Under the pieces are notes generated by a model. That model did no database searches, was not told the DNA's origin, and saw nothing but the letters and a program-made list of their open reading frames with translations. A stretch of DNA of 64,000 nt, from assembly GCF_007176755.1 (NCBI RefSeq), contig NZ_BJTV01000022.1, forward strand, positions 32,570 through 96,569, given 5' to 3'. The position numbers and the translations under genes were made by a program. Each line of letters begins with the position of its first letter. Positions within the stretch are counted from its first letter, which is position 1. Origin of the DNA: Streptomyces sp. 1-11. Lineage in GTDB: Bacteria; Actinomycetota; Actinomycetes; Streptomycetales; Streptomycetaceae. Positions 1-7,659 of the stretch are shown here, one piece after another.

Positions 1-287
1 GCTACGACGTCGTCGTCGAACCCGCCCTTTCCACCCTGGTCTTCCGCTACGTCCCGGCGGCGGCCACCGACCCCGCCGAGATCGACCGCGCCAACCTGTA
101 CGCCCGCAAGGCCCTGTTCGCCTCCGGTGACGCGGTGGTCGCGGGCACCGAGGTCGGCGGCCGCCACTACCTGAAGTTCACCCTGCTCAACCCCGAGACG
201 ACGGCGGCCGACATCGCGGCCGTCCTGGACCTGATCGCCGGCCACGCCGAGCAGTACCTGGGAGAGTCCCTTGACCGCGCGTCCTGA
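1..287 (+). CDS. desA: Lysine decarboxylase DesA, C-terminal end (partial)
   Basis: Only the last 94 codons are present; the reading frame starts at base 3 and stops with TGA at 285-287. The fragment (YDVVVEPALSTLVFRY near its start) looks like the C-terminus of a PLP-dependent group II decarboxylase. The call rests mainly on context, because desB, desC and desD follow directly. In that pathway DesA decarboxylates L-lysine to cadaverine, the diamine backbone of desferrioxamines. The stop overlaps the desB start by 17 bases, which suggests translational coupling. The operon promoter and any iron-regulator (DmdR1-type) operator lie outside the window. Confidence 0.85.
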   Translation, partial: YDVVVEPALSTLVFRYVPAAATDPAEIDRANLYARKALFASGDAVVAGTEVGGRHYLKFTLLNPETTAADIAAVLDLIAGHAEQYLGESLDRAS

Positions 288-1557
288 AGCCCCGACGGCC
301 CCCTACGACTTCGTGGGGATCGGGCTCGGCCCCTTCAACCTGGGCCTCGCCTGCCTGACCGAGCCGATCGCCGAACTCAACGGGGTCTTCCTGGACTCCA
401 AGCCCGACTTCGAGTGGCACGCCGGCATGTTCCTGGACGGCGCCCACCTGCAGACCCCGTTCATGTCGGACCTGGTCACCCTGGCCGACCCCACCTCGCC
501 GTACTCCTTCCTCAACTACCTCAAGGAGAAAGGCCGGCTGTACCCGTTCTACATCCGGGAGAACTTCTACCCGCTGCGCGTCGAGTACGACGACTACTGC
601 CGCTGGGCGGCCGGCAGACTCGGCAGCGTCCGCTTCGGCACCACGGTCACCGAGGTGCGTCACGAGGACGAGCTGTACACCGTGCGCACCGCGGCCGGCG
701 AGACGTTCCGCGCCCGGCACCTGGTCCTCGGCACGGGCACGGTCCCGTTCGTCCCCGAGGCCTGCCGGGACCTCGGCGACGACGTCGTCCACACCTCGCA
801 GTACCTGCACCGCAAGGCCGACCTGCAGGCCCGCCGGTCCGTCACGATCGTCGGCAGCGGCCAGAGCGCGGCCGAGATCTACCACGAGCTGCTCGCCGAG
901 ATCGACGTGCACGGCTACGAGCTCAACTGGGTCACCCGCTCCCCCAGGTTCTTCCCGCTGGAGTACACCAAGCTGACCCTGGAGATGACGTCCCCGGACT
1001 ACATCGACTACTTCCGCGCACTGCCCGAGGAGACCCGCTACCGGCTGGAGAAGCAGCAGAAGGGCCTGTTCAAGGGCATCAACTCGGACCTGATCGACTC
1101 GATCTTCGACCTGCTCTACCAGAAGGACGTGGAGAGCGGCGACCGACCGGTGCCCACCCGGCTGCTCACCAACTCCACGCTGACCACGGCCCGCCACGAG
1201 GACGGCGCGTACACGCTCGGCTTCCACCAGGACGAGCAGGACAAGGACTTCGAGATCCGCTCCGAGGGCCTGGTGCTGGCCACCGGCTACCACTACCGGC
1301 CGCCGGCCTTCCTCGAACCGGTGCGCGACCGCCTGCGCTACGACGGCCACGGCCGCTTCGACGTCGCCCGCAACTACGCCATCGACGTCACCGGCCGCGG
1401 CGTCTTCCTGCAGAACGCCGGCGTCCACACGCACAGCGTCACCAGCCCCGACCTGGGCATGGGCGCGTACCGGAACGCCTACATCATCCGTGAACTGCTC
1501 GGCACGGAGTACTACCCGGTCGAGAAGAGCATCGCCTTCCAGGAGTTCGCCGTATGA
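271..1557 (+). CDS. desB: Cadaverine/lysine N-monooxygenase DesB
   Basis: FAD- and NADPH-dependent N-hydroxylating monooxygenase of 428 aa, the usual size for the IucD/SidA/PvdA family. It is expected to hydroxylate cadaverine in desferrioxamine synthesis. The FAD-binding glycine motif GIGLGPFNLGLA is at residues 16-27, the NADPH motif VGSGQSAAEI at about 194-203 and the family's ATGY motif at about 337-340. The TTG start at 271 has a GGGAGAG ribosome site just upstream and overlaps desA. The stop overlaps the desC start (ATGA), so the genes form a tight operon. Confidence 0.95.
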   Translation: MTARPEAPTAPYDFVGIGLGPFNLGLACLTEPIAELNGVFLDSKPDFEWHAGMFLDGAHLQTPFMSDLVTLADPTSPYSFLNYLKEKGRLYPFYIRENFYPLRVEYDDYCRWAAGRLGSVRFGTTVTEVRHEDELYTVRTAAGETFRARHLVLGTGTVPFVPEACRDLGDDVVHTSQYLHRKADLQARRSVTIVGSGQSAAEIYHELLAEIDVHGYELNWVTRSPRFFPLEYTKLTLEMTSPDYIDYFRALPEETRYRLEKQQKGLFKGINSDLIDSIFDLLYQKDVESGDRPVPTRLLTNSTLTTARHEDGAYTLGFHQDEQDKDFEIRSEGLVLATGYHYRPPAFLEPVRDRLRYDGHGRFDVARNYAIDVTGRGVFLQNAGVHTHSVTSPDLGMGAYRNAYIIRELLGTEYYPVEKSIAFQEFAV

Positions 1558-2093
1558 CCAGCGAGAACCTCACCTTCACCCTCCGGCCGCTCGACCCGGC
1601 GGCCGACGCCGGCCTGCTGCACGGCTGGGTCACGCACCCCAAGGCGGCGTTCTGGATGATGCGGGACGCGAGGCCGCAGGACGTCGAGCGGGCCTACCTG
1701 GAGATCGCGGCGGACGAGCACCACCACGCCCTGCTCGGGCTGCGCGACGGGGAGCCCGTCTTCCTGATGGAGAAGTACGACCCGGCCCACCGCGAGCTGG
1801 TCGGGCTGTACGAGCCGCGGCCGGGTGACGTCGGCATGCACTTCCTCGTCGCCCCCACCGGCACCCCTGTGCACGGCTTCACCCGGGCCGTCATCACCGC
1901 CGTGATGACGCACCTCTTCGAGGACCCGGCGACGATGCGGGTCGTGGTCGAGCCCGATGTGGACAACAAGGCGGTGCACGCCCTCAACGAGGCGGTCGGG
2001 TTCGTGCCCGAGCGCGTGATCCGGAAGCCGGAGAAGAAGGCGTTGCTGAGCTTCTGCACGCGGGAGCGGTTCCTGAAGGCGGTGTCCGCGTGA
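1554..2093 (+). CDS. desC: N-hydroxycadaverine acyltransferase DesC
   Basis: GNAT-fold acyltransferase of 179 aa, of the type found in siderophore operons (RhbD/IucB-like). It is expected to transfer succinyl or acetyl from CoA to N-hydroxycadaverine, giving the hydroxamate monomer used by DesD. It starts with ATG inside the desB stop (ATGA) and ends in a GTGA overlap with desD, so its dosage is probably tied to both neighbours. The C-terminal stretch VVEPDVDNKAVHALNEAVGF is the usual acetyl-CoA-binding end of this subfamily. The pathway step is inferred from family and position. Confidence 0.93.
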   Translation: MTSENLTFTLRPLDPAADAGLLHGWVTHPKAAFWMMRDARPQDVERAYLEIAADEHHHALLGLRDGEPVFLMEKYDPAHRELVGLYEPRPGDVGMHFLVAPTGTPVHGFTRAVITAVMTHLFEDPATMRVVVEPDVDNKAVHALNEAVGFVPERVIRKPEKKALLSFCTRERFLKAVSA

Positions 2094-3859
2094 GCCTCGC
2101 CGACACCGTCGCCCACCTGACCCCCGAGCGCTGGGAGCGGGCCAACCGGCTGCTGGTGCGCAAGGCCCTCGCGGAGTTCGCCCACGAGCGGCTGCTCAGC
2201 CCCGAGGAGGACGGCGACCGCTACGTCGTCCGCAGCGACGACGGGCTCACCCGGTACCGGTTCGCCGCCGTCCGCCGCGCCCTCGACCACTGGCAGGTCG
2301 ACGCCGAGTCCATCACCCGGCACCGCGACGGCGCCGAACTCCCGCTCGAAGCACTGGACTTCTGCATCGAGCTGAAGGACTCCCTGGGGCTGAGCGAGGA
2401 GATCCTGCCGGTCTACCTGGAGGAGATCTCCTCCACCCTCTCGAGCGCCTGCTACAAGCTGGCCAAACCCCGCGTCACCGCCGCGGAGCTGGCGCGCGGC
2501 TCCTTCCAGGACATCGAGACCGGGATGACCGAGGGGCACCCCTGCTTCGTCGCCAACAACGGGCGGCTCGGCTTCGGCGTCCACGAGTACCTGGCGTACG
2601 CCCCGGAGACCGCGAGCCCCGTCCGGCTGGTGTGGCTGGCCGCGCACCGCTCGCGGGCCGCGTTCACGGCGGGCGCCGGGATCGAGTACGAGTCGTTCCT
2701 GCGGGCGGAACTGGGCGAGGAGACCCTGGAGCGCTTCCGCGCCACCCTCACCGGCCAGGGGCTCGACCCCGCCGCGTACCTGCTCGTCCCGGTGCACCCC
2801 TGGCAGTGGTGGAACAAGCTCAGCGTCACCTTCGCCGCCGAGGTGGCCCGCCGGAACCTGGTGTGCCTGGGCGAGGGCGACGACGAGTACCTGGCCCAGC
2901 AGTCCATACGGACCTTCTTCAACACCTCCGACCCGCGACGGCACTACGTGAAGACGGCCCTGTCCGTCCTCAACATGGGCTTCATGCGCGGTCTTTCGGC
3001 CGCCTACATGGAGGCGACCCCGGCGATCAACGACTGGCTGGCGAAGCTCATCGAGAACGATCCCGTGCTGAGGTCCACGGGCCTGTCGATCATCCGGGAG
3101 CGGGCGGCCGTCGGCTACCGGCACCTGGAGTACGAGCGGGCCACCGACCGCTACTCGCCCTACCGGAAGATGCTGGCCGCGCTCTGGCGGGAGAGCCCGG
3201 TGCCGTCCCTGCGCGAGGGCGAGTCACTGGCCACCATGGCCTCGCTGCTGCACGTCGACGACGCCGACGCCTCCGTCGCGGGCGCGCTGGTCGAACGCTC
3301 CGGCCTCCCGCCCGCCGAGTGGCTGCGGCACTACCTGCGGGCCTATCTCACCCCGCTGCTGCACAGCTTCTACGCCTACGGCCTGGCGTACATGCCGCAC
3401 GGCGAGAACGTGATCCTGGTCCTGCGGGACGGCGTGGTGGAACGCGCGATCTACAAGGACATCGCCGAGGAGATCGTCGTCATGGACCCCGACGCGGTGC
3501 TGCCGCCCGAGGTCCGGCGGATCCGTGTCGAGGTGCCCGAGGACCACAGGCTGCTGTCGGTCTTCACGGACGTCTTCGACTGCTTCTTCCGGTTCCTCGC
3601 GGCGAACCTCGCCACCGAGGGGATCCTGGCGGAGGACGACTTCTGGCGCACGGTGGCCGAGGTCACGCGCGAGTACCAGCGGGCGACACCCGAACTGGCC
3701 CACCGGTTCGAGCGGTACGACGTGTTCGCCCCCCGGTTCGCGCTGTCCTGCCTCAACCGGCTCCAGCTCCGCGACAACCGGCAGATGGTGGACCTCGCCG
3801 ACCCCTCCGGCGCGCTCCAGCTCGTGGGGCACCTGGACAACCCGGTCGCCGGGTTCTGA
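2090..3859 (+). CDS. desD: Desferrioxamine synthetase DesD (IucA/IucC family)
   Basis: NRPS-independent siderophore synthetase of 589 aa. DesD enzymes use ATP to adenylate and condense N-hydroxy-N-succinylcadaverine units, then macrocyclise the trimer to desferrioxamine E. The nucleotide-binding signature EGHPCFVANNGRLGFG lies at about residues 148-163, HPWQWWNKL at about 236-244, and a FhuF-like C-terminal part follows (residues 380-560). It starts with GTG overlapping the desC stop and is the last gene of the operon; a perfect terminator hairpin follows at 3878-3910. Confidence 0.97.
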   Translation: MSLADTVAHLTPERWERANRLLVRKALAEFAHERLLSPEEDGDRYVVRSDDGLTRYRFAAVRRALDHWQVDAESITRHRDGAELPLEALDFCIELKDSLGLSEEILPVYLEEISSTLSSACYKLAKPRVTAAELARGSFQDIETGMTEGHPCFVANNGRLGFGVHEYLAYAPETASPVRLVWLAAHRSRAAFTAGAGIEYESFLRAELGEETLERFRATLTGQGLDPAAYLLVPVHPWQWWNKLSVTFAAEVARRNLVCLGEGDDEYLAQQSIRTFFNTSDPRRHYVKTALSVLNMGFMRGLSAAYMEATPAINDWLAKLIENDPVLRSTGLSIIRERAAVGYRHLEYERATDRYSPYRKMLAALWRESPVPSLREGESLATMASLLHVDDADASVAGALVERSGLPPAEWLRHYLRAYLTPLLHSFYAYGLAYMPHGENVILVLRDGVVERAIYKDIAEEIVVMDPDAVLPPEVRRIRVEVPEDHRLLSVFTDVFDCFFRFLAANLATEGILAEDDFWRTVAEVTREYQRATPELAHRFERYDVFAPRFALSCLNRLQLRDNRQMVDLADPSGALQLVGHLDNPVAGF

Positions 3860-3877
3860 CGCCCCCAAGGACTCGAC

Positions 3878-3910
3878 GGGCGCCCCGCGGTACGGTCCCG
3901 CGGGGCGCCC
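3878..3910. terminator. Bidirectional terminator between desD and the hexosaminidase gene
   Basis: Perfect 13-bp inverted repeat, GGGCGCCCCGCGG at 3878-3890 and CCGCGGGGCGCCC at 3898-3910, with a 7-base loop. It sits between two convergent genes and can serve both. There is no T-tract, as is usual for Streptomyces hairpin terminators. Confidence 0.8.
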
Positions 3911-3922
3911 GTCGTGCTGTGC

Positions 3923-5524
3923 TCAGCCCGCCGGCCAGGGGACCTGCGGCGACTTGTAGTAGCTCATCCCGAGGGCGTCCCAGCGCGGGGCCTGGGCCGC
4001 GAGCCGGACCTTGTAGGCGTCCCAGTCGTGGGTGGCCGCCGGGGACCAGCCGAGCTCCGCCGCTCCGGGCAGGCGCGGGAAGGCCATGTACTCGATGTCG
4101 GAGGACTTGGTGAGGGTCTCCGACCACAGCGGCGCCTCGACGCCCCGGACGGCCGAGGCCGGCGCGCCCGGCAGATAGCTGCCGGGGTTCCAGTCGTAGG
4201 AGCGCCGCACCTCCACCAGGCCCGCCCACTTGGTGCCCAGCCGCGTGCTCGCGGTGTACTTCATGTCGAGGTAGACCCGGTCGGCCGGGGAGAGGATCAG
4301 CCCGGTGCCGTTCTGGGCGGCCTTCGCCACCTGGGCCTTCTCCGTCGCGCTGGTGCCTTCCACGCCCCAGTACTGGGCGAGGGCGCCCTTGGCGGGGGTG
4401 GCGCCGGTGAGCTGGTGCCAGCCGATGACCGTCTTGCCGTACTTGGCGACGACCGGCTGCACCCGGTCGACGAACTTCACGTAGTCGGCGTGGCTGGTGG
4501 AGTGCGCCTCGTCGCCGCCGATGTGCAGGTAGCGGCCGGGGGTGAGCGCGGCCAGTTCGCGGATCACGTCGTCCACGAAGTCGTACGTCACCTGCTTGGG
4601 CACGCACAGCGAGCTGAAGCCGACCTGGGTGCCGGTGTACAGCGGGGGCGCGGTGCCGTCGCAGTTGAGCTGCGCGTAGGAGGCGAGGGCCGCGTTGGTG
4701 TGGCCCGGCATGTCGATCTCGGGCACCACCTCCAGGTAGCGGGAGGCGGCGTAGCGGACGATCTCCTGGTAGTCGGCCTTGGTGAAGTAGCCGCCCTTGC
4801 CGCCGCCGACCTGGGTGGAGCCGCCGTAGGTGGTCAGGCGGGGCCAGGAGTCGACGGCGATCCGCCAGCCCTGGTCGTCGCTGAGGTGCAGATGCAGGGT
4901 GTTGATCTTGTACAGGGCCAGCTGGTCGATGTAGCGCTTGACCTGACCGACGGTGAAGAAGTGCCGGGCGACGTCCAGCATGGCGCCGCGGTACGCGTAG
5001 CGCGGGCGGTCCTCGACGGTGCCGCCGGCGATCCGCCACGGGCCGGGCTGGACGCTGCGGCGCTCCACGGACGCCGGGAGGAGCTGACGCAGCGTCTGGA
5101 CGCCGTGGAAGAGGCCGGCGGGGGCGCCTGCGGTGATGGTGACGCCGGCGGGTCCGCTGGTCAGCCGGTACCCCTCGGCGCCGAACCCGTCGTCGGCGAG
5201 GTGGAGTCGGATGCCGCCGCTGCCCTGCTCGGTGACCGGCACGCGGTAACCGGTGGACGGGCGCAGGATGCCGGCGAGGTACTCGCCGATCCGGCGGACC
5301 TCGGCCGAGCCGTCCACCCGGACGCCGGTGGCCCAGGTGACGCGGTACGGGCGCCCGCCGGGCTGTGCCTGGGCGGGCGCCGGGACCACCCGGGCCAGCG
5401 GGGTCGGCGCCGCGGCCGATGGCGCCGGGGCCGCGCCGGCGGTGGTCGCGCCGGCCGCCGCGACGAGCAGCAGCGATCCGAGGACGCGGGTCAGCCGGGG
5501 AGTCGTGCGGTGATGCCGTCTCAC
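3923..5524 (-). CDS. Secreted beta-N-acetylhexosaminidase (GH20)
   Basis: GH20 exo-hydrolase releasing N-acetylglucosamine from chito-oligosaccharides or muropeptides, exported by a signal peptide (hydrophobic LGSLLLVAAAGATTAGA followed by Ala-rich cleavage sites). A GH20b-like N-terminal domain precedes the (beta/alpha)8 barrel. HLHLSDDQGWR and the catalytic Asp-Glu pair in LHIGGDEAHS (about residues 338-339) are intact, followed by VIGWHQL. I chose GTG 5524 because AAGGGAG lies 5 bases upstream. A GTG at 5539 is in frame but has no good ribosome site and abuts the palindrome at 5541-5556, which resembles a DasR site. The position next to desD matches S. coelicolor SCO2786 from memory. Confidence 0.93.
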   Translation of the reverse strand: MRRHHRTTPRLTRVLGSLLLVAAAGATTAGAAPAPSAAAPTPLARVVPAPAQAQPGGRPYRVTWATGVRVDGSAEVRRIGEYLAGILRPSTGYRVPVTEQGSGGIRLHLADDGFGAEGYRLTSGPAGVTITAGAPAGLFHGVQTLRQLLPASVERRSVQPGPWRIAGGTVEDRPRYAYRGAMLDVARHFFTVGQVKRYIDQLALYKINTLHLHLSDDQGWRIAVDSWPRLTTYGGSTQVGGGKGGYFTKADYQEIVRYAASRYLEVVPEIDMPGHTNAALASYAQLNCDGTAPPLYTGTQVGFSSLCVPKQVTYDFVDDVIRELAALTPGRYLHIGGDEAHSTSHADYVKFVDRVQPVVAKYGKTVIGWHQLTGATPAKGALAQYWGVEGTSATEKAQVAKAAQNGTGLILSPADRVYLDMKYTASTRLGTKWAGLVEVRRSYDWNPGSYLPGAPASAVRGVEAPLWSETLTKSSDIEYMAFPRLPGAAELGWSPAATHDWDAYKVRLAAQAPRWDALGMSYYKSPQVPWPAG

Positions 5525-5540
5525 ATGCGCTCCCTTCACG

Positions 5541-5556
5541 AGTGGTGAAGACCACT
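5541..5556. promoter_or_regulatory. DasR-responsive-element-like palindrome upstream of the hexosaminidase gene
   Basis: AGTGGTGAAGACCACT has 6-bp arms (AGTGGT/ACCACT) and resembles the DasR dre consensus ACTGGTCTAGACCAGT, keeping TGGT and AGACCA. It lies 17 bases upstream of the chosen start. DasR is the GlcNAc-responsive GntR repressor of chitin-use genes, so the position fits. Binding is inferred from sequence only. Confidence 0.65.
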
Positions 5557-5644
5557 CTCCCGCAGATCCGCCGGATCAGTCCCCGCCGCGCGCACATCAT
5601 CCCCGCGGGACGGCGTTCGGACCAACGGCGGCGGGCCGGCCGCC

Positions 5645-7225
5645 CTACTTCGCCGTGCGGGCCACCGTGAAGTGGTCGATGCGCGCGCCGGTCTCGGCGA
5701 TGCCCGACACCGTCAGCGTGGCCCGGCGGCCCTTCGCCGCGGGCGTGACGTCCACGCGCAGGAAGGAGTAGTCGAGGTAGCGCACCCGGGACCAGGTGAC
5801 CGTCTCGTTCCGCTTGCCCTCCTTGGTGTTGACGAAGGAGGCGACCGAGTCCACCTCGTGCTCGTTGCCCTCGTAGGAGTCGGGGGCGGAGAAGGCGTAC
5901 AGGCTGCGGCCCGCCGCGCCGGCCGTGACGTACACCACGCCGTCCGTCTCGGGGTAGGCGGTGCCGCCGATCGGCAGCTTCCTGGTGACCTCGCCGGCCT
6001 TGATGACGTCGGTGCGCTCGTACTGGTGGTTGTGGCCGTTGATGACCAGGTCCACGGTGTACTTCTCGAACAGCGGCACCCACTCCTGGCGGACACCGCC
6101 CTCCGAGGCGTGCGCGGTGGAGGTGCAGTAGGCGCAGTGGTGGAAGAAGACGACGATGAAGTCCACGTCCTCGGCGGCGCGGTACCTCTTGAGCTGGGTC
6201 TCCAGCCAGGTGGTCTGCGTTCCGCCCGAGATGCCCAGGTTCGCCGGGATCTCGAAGGAGATGTCGTTGGCGTCGAGCGAGATGACCGCGGTGTTGCCGT
6301 AGACGAAGGAGTAGACGCCGGGCAGGTTCCGGCGGTCCGGGCCGTTGTCCGGGAGCGTCCAGCGCGCCTCCTCGCCGCCGTAGCCGTTGGGCGAGTACCA
6401 GGCCTCCATGTCGTGGTTGCCGTAGGCGGGCATCCAGGGGACCTGCTTGGCGACCGACTCGGTCTGGTGCAGGAACTGGTCCCAGGTGCGCGAGTCGAAG
6501 CCGGTGTCGGCGGTCTTGCCCTGGCCGGCCGGGTCGCCGTAGGCGATGTCGCCGGCGTGCAGGTGGAAGGCCGGGTTCTGGCCGAGGATCAGGGCGTTGT
6601 TGGCCAGGCCGTGGTAGCCGACGCCCTCGTCGCCGAAGGCGGTGAAGGTGAAGGGGGCCTTGTGGGCGGGGGCCGTGGTGAAGGTGCCCAGGGTGCCCAG
6701 CAGATGGGGCTCGGCCGGGTCGAAGCCCTGGTGGCCGACGCCGTAGTAGTAGGTCCGGCCGGGGCGCAGGTGGGTGAGCTTGGCGTGCAGGTAGTACTGG
6801 GTGTGGTCGCCGCTCGCGCCGACGCCGGCCGGGGTGTACAGGGTGCGGACCTCGGCGTCGATCCGCCGGGAGAGGTCCCACGGGTGGGCGCCGACGCGGA
6901 TGAAGGGCTTCTTCACCGCGACCGGGACCTGCCAGGAGACGCTGACCTCGGTGCGCGGGTCGTTGCCCCAGGCGAGGTGGCGGCCGAAGGGGGCGACCAG
7001 CGAGCCGTCGACCTGCCCGGCCGCGGGCGCGGTGCGCCGGGTGGGGACGGTGGCCTGGGCGGTGGCGCCCGTCACGAACGCGCCGCCGGTGACGGCGCCC
7101 AGGGTGACGGCGCCGCCCCTGATCAGGTTGCGCCGGGAGAACCTGGAGCGCAGGTACTCGTGCTGTTCGGCCATGCTCATGCGCGCGGCCAGCTTCTCGG
7201 GTACTCCCATACGAGGAATGTCCAT
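5645..7225 (-). CDS. Tat-exported purple-acid-phosphatase-like metallophosphoesterase
   Basis: Predicted secreted phosphatase of 526 aa. A twin-arginine signal (SRRNLIRGGAVTLGAVTGGA) lies near residue 30, followed by a fibronectin-like PurAcPhosph_N domain and a calcineurin-type metallophosphoesterase domain. All metal-ligand blocks are visible: FTAFGDEG, HAGDIAYGD, AYGNHDME, VFFHHCAY and INGHNHQYERT. The likely role is extracellular phosphomonoester or phosphodiester hydrolysis; the substrate cannot be read from sequence. The start at 7225 follows GGGGACGAG; a second ATG at 7210 is possible. It is transcribed divergently from the small gene upstream of glmS. Confidence 0.9.
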   Translation of the reverse strand: MDIPRMGVPEKLAARMSMAEQHEYLRSRFSRRNLIRGGAVTLGAVTGGAFVTGATAQATVPTRRTAPAAGQVDGSLVAPFGRHLAWGNDPRTEVSVSWQVPVAVKKPFIRVGAHPWDLSRRIDAEVRTLYTPAGVGASGDHTQYYLHAKLTHLRPGRTYYYGVGHQGFDPAEPHLLGTLGTFTTAPAHKAPFTFTAFGDEGVGYHGLANNALILGQNPAFHLHAGDIAYGDPAGQGKTADTGFDSRTWDQFLHQTESVAKQVPWMPAYGNHDMEAWYSPNGYGGEEARWTLPDNGPDRRNLPGVYSFVYGNTAVISLDANDISFEIPANLGISGGTQTTWLETQLKRYRAAEDVDFIVVFFHHCAYCTSTAHASEGGVRQEWVPLFEKYTVDLVINGHNHQYERTDVIKAGEVTRKLPIGGTAYPETDGVVYVTAGAAGRSLYAFSAPDSYEGNEHEVDSVASFVNTKEGKRNETVTWSRVRYLDYSFLRVDVTPAAKGRRATLTVSGIAETGARIDHFTVARTAK

Positions 7226-7315
7226 GACGTCTGAAACTCGTCCCCTTCGGCAACGAGGCGCAGGACGCCGGATGGACGGCCCGCAAACAGAGCCCCATAA
7301 GACTTCCAACAGTCC

Positions 7316-7333
7316 TCTGCCCGGAATCGGGCA
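7316..7333. promoter_or_regulatory. Hairpin in the shared upstream region of the phosphatase and the small pre-glmS gene
   Basis: Perfect 7-bp stem with a 4-base loop, CTGCCCG-GAAT-CGGGCAG. It is 43 bases before the chosen GTG 7376 and 7 bases before an alternative TTG at 7340. It could be a leader hairpin or an operator; nothing in the sequence decides between these. Confidence 0.4.
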
Positions 7334-7375
7334 GGATTCTTGCGAAACTCGCGCTCTTACCTCAGGATCTACCGG

Positions 7376-7633
7376 GTGCACGAGGAACTTGTCGATCACC
7401 TGACGCGCTCCACGCCCCTCAGCAGGGGCGAGGCGCTGCGGGTGGTGCAGGACGTGCTCGCCTACTTCGACGAGACGACGCAGGACTACGTCCGTCGCCG
7501 CCACCGCGAGCTGCAGGCCCAGGGCCTGACGAACACGGCGATCTTCGACCGGATCGAGGCGGACCTGAGATACCGGGCGGTGGCGCCGCCGGAGCTGACG
7601 CTCAGGCAGCTGCGCCGCATGGTCTACGGCTGA
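7376..7633 (+). CDS. Small conserved protein upstream of glmS
   Basis: A protein of 85 aa (97 aa from TTG 7340), helical and rich in Arg, Glu and Leu, containing LVDHLTRSTPLSRGEALRVV and ending in LRQLRRMVYG. I recall similar small proteins beside actinobacterial glmS genes but know no function. It has no signal peptide or membrane segment. GTG 7376 is preferred because the conserved part starts there and AGGA lies 8 bases upstream. It ends 26 bases before glmS and is probably co-transcribed with it. Confidence 0.7.
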   Translation: MHEELVDHLTRSTPLSRGEALRVVQDVLAYFDETTQDYVRRRHRELQAQGLTNTAIFDRIEADLRYRAVAPPELTLRQLRRMVYG

Positions 7634-7659
7634 GACGCCAGACTGAGAGATACCTATAC

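Noticed and set aside
3753..7298. 1181-codon open frame on the minus strand
   Set aside because: Out-of-frame shadow of the phosphatase and hexosaminidase genes, with His/Arg/Pro-rich composition.
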